Shown: positions 39,939 to 40,003 of the stretch, in pieces
Position numbering within the stretch: the stretch's first letter is position 1
How the letters are laid out: the number at the start of each line of letters is the position of its first letter
Virus record (IMG/VR): IMGVR_UViG_3300040960_002256
Location: 1-40,003 of that record
DNA length: 40,003 bases
Strand: one strand, 5' to 3'
Source: a virus
Made by a program: the position numbers and the translations under genes
Notes under the pieces: generated by a model
Database searches by the model: none
The model's input: the letters and a program-made list of their open reading frames with translations, nothing else
Told to the model about the DNA's origin: nothing

Positions 39939-40003
39939 ATGGTAGAATGGGATTTTACAAGTCATTGGGATTACAGAGATTGCAGACTAGAAAACAACGG
40001 TTT
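39939..40003 (+). CDS. Unknown protein, 5' end only
   Basis: The frame opens at the ATG at 39939 and is still open at the right edge, giving MVEWDFTSHWDYRDCRLENN and one further residue. AAGG lies eight to ten bases upstream as a possible binding site. The Trp- and acid-rich start is not diagnostic, and I cannot assign a family. It diverges from the structured RNA and shares with it the AGGCAAATAT motif. Confidence 0.5.
   Translation, partial: MVEWDFTSHWDYRDCRLENNG

Overview
The window is part of the genome of a large tailed phage of the T4-like myovirus superfamily. Homologues of the T4 baseplate proteins gp6, gp25, gp5, gp53 and a gp48/gp54-type protein, the recombination nuclease gp47/gp46 and the late sigma factor gp55 can all be recognised. 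The strong AT bias and the accessory genes (ClpP-like protease, cold-shock protein, 2OG-Fe(II) oxygenase, several glycosyltransferase-like proteins, FkbM-like methyltransferase) fit the marine branch of this group: cyanomyoviruses and, more likely given the low GC, phages of SAR11-like bacteria. No host gene, integrase, transposon, tRNA or CRISPR array was seen.

Layout. 1-3059 (minus): a tight operon of overlapping genes with three glycosyltransferase-like proteins and three small unknowns, driven by a consensus sigma70-type promoter that sits inside a terminator hairpin. 3129-23365 (minus): a late tail module made of four tail-fibre or appendage-like proteins, a 3976-residue structural protein, gp6 and gp25. 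23420-25574 (plus): an island of five small genes (ClpP-like, two unknowns, cold-shock protein, small membrane protein), with three look-alike terminators. 25573-31012 (minus): second baseplate module (gp5-like spike, hub-like protein, gp53, tube-cap-like protein). 31105-37036 (plus): gp55, gp47, gp46, a 2OG oxygenase, an unknown two-part protein and a Dps/ferritin-like small protein. 37028-38588 (minus): a paralogue of that two-part protein and a PD-(D/E)XK nuclease. 38639-39391 (plus): FkbM-like methyltransferase. 39392-39938 has no convincing gene but carries a strongly structured, locally GC-rich segment on the minus strand that looks like a non-coding RNA with a pseudoknot. A truncated gene starts at 39939.

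Regulation. Two promoter classes are visible. Host-type promoters (TTGACW or TTGCTT, 17-base spacer, TATAAT-like -10) precede replication, regulatory and accessory genes. T4-like late boxes (TATAAATA or AATAAATA) lie upstream of structural and some accessory genes. The late boxes would be read by the gp55 encoded here. gp55 has a host-type promoter ending at its start codon and a late box further upstream.

The most notable points are the pseudoknotted RNA candidate at the right end, the promoter-in-terminator at about 3.1 kb, the inverted pair of paralogues around a Dps-like gene, the terminator family with GNRA loops, and the cupredoxin-like and carbohydrate-binding-like modules inside the giant tail protein. 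All assignments come from reading the sequence; no database search was possible.
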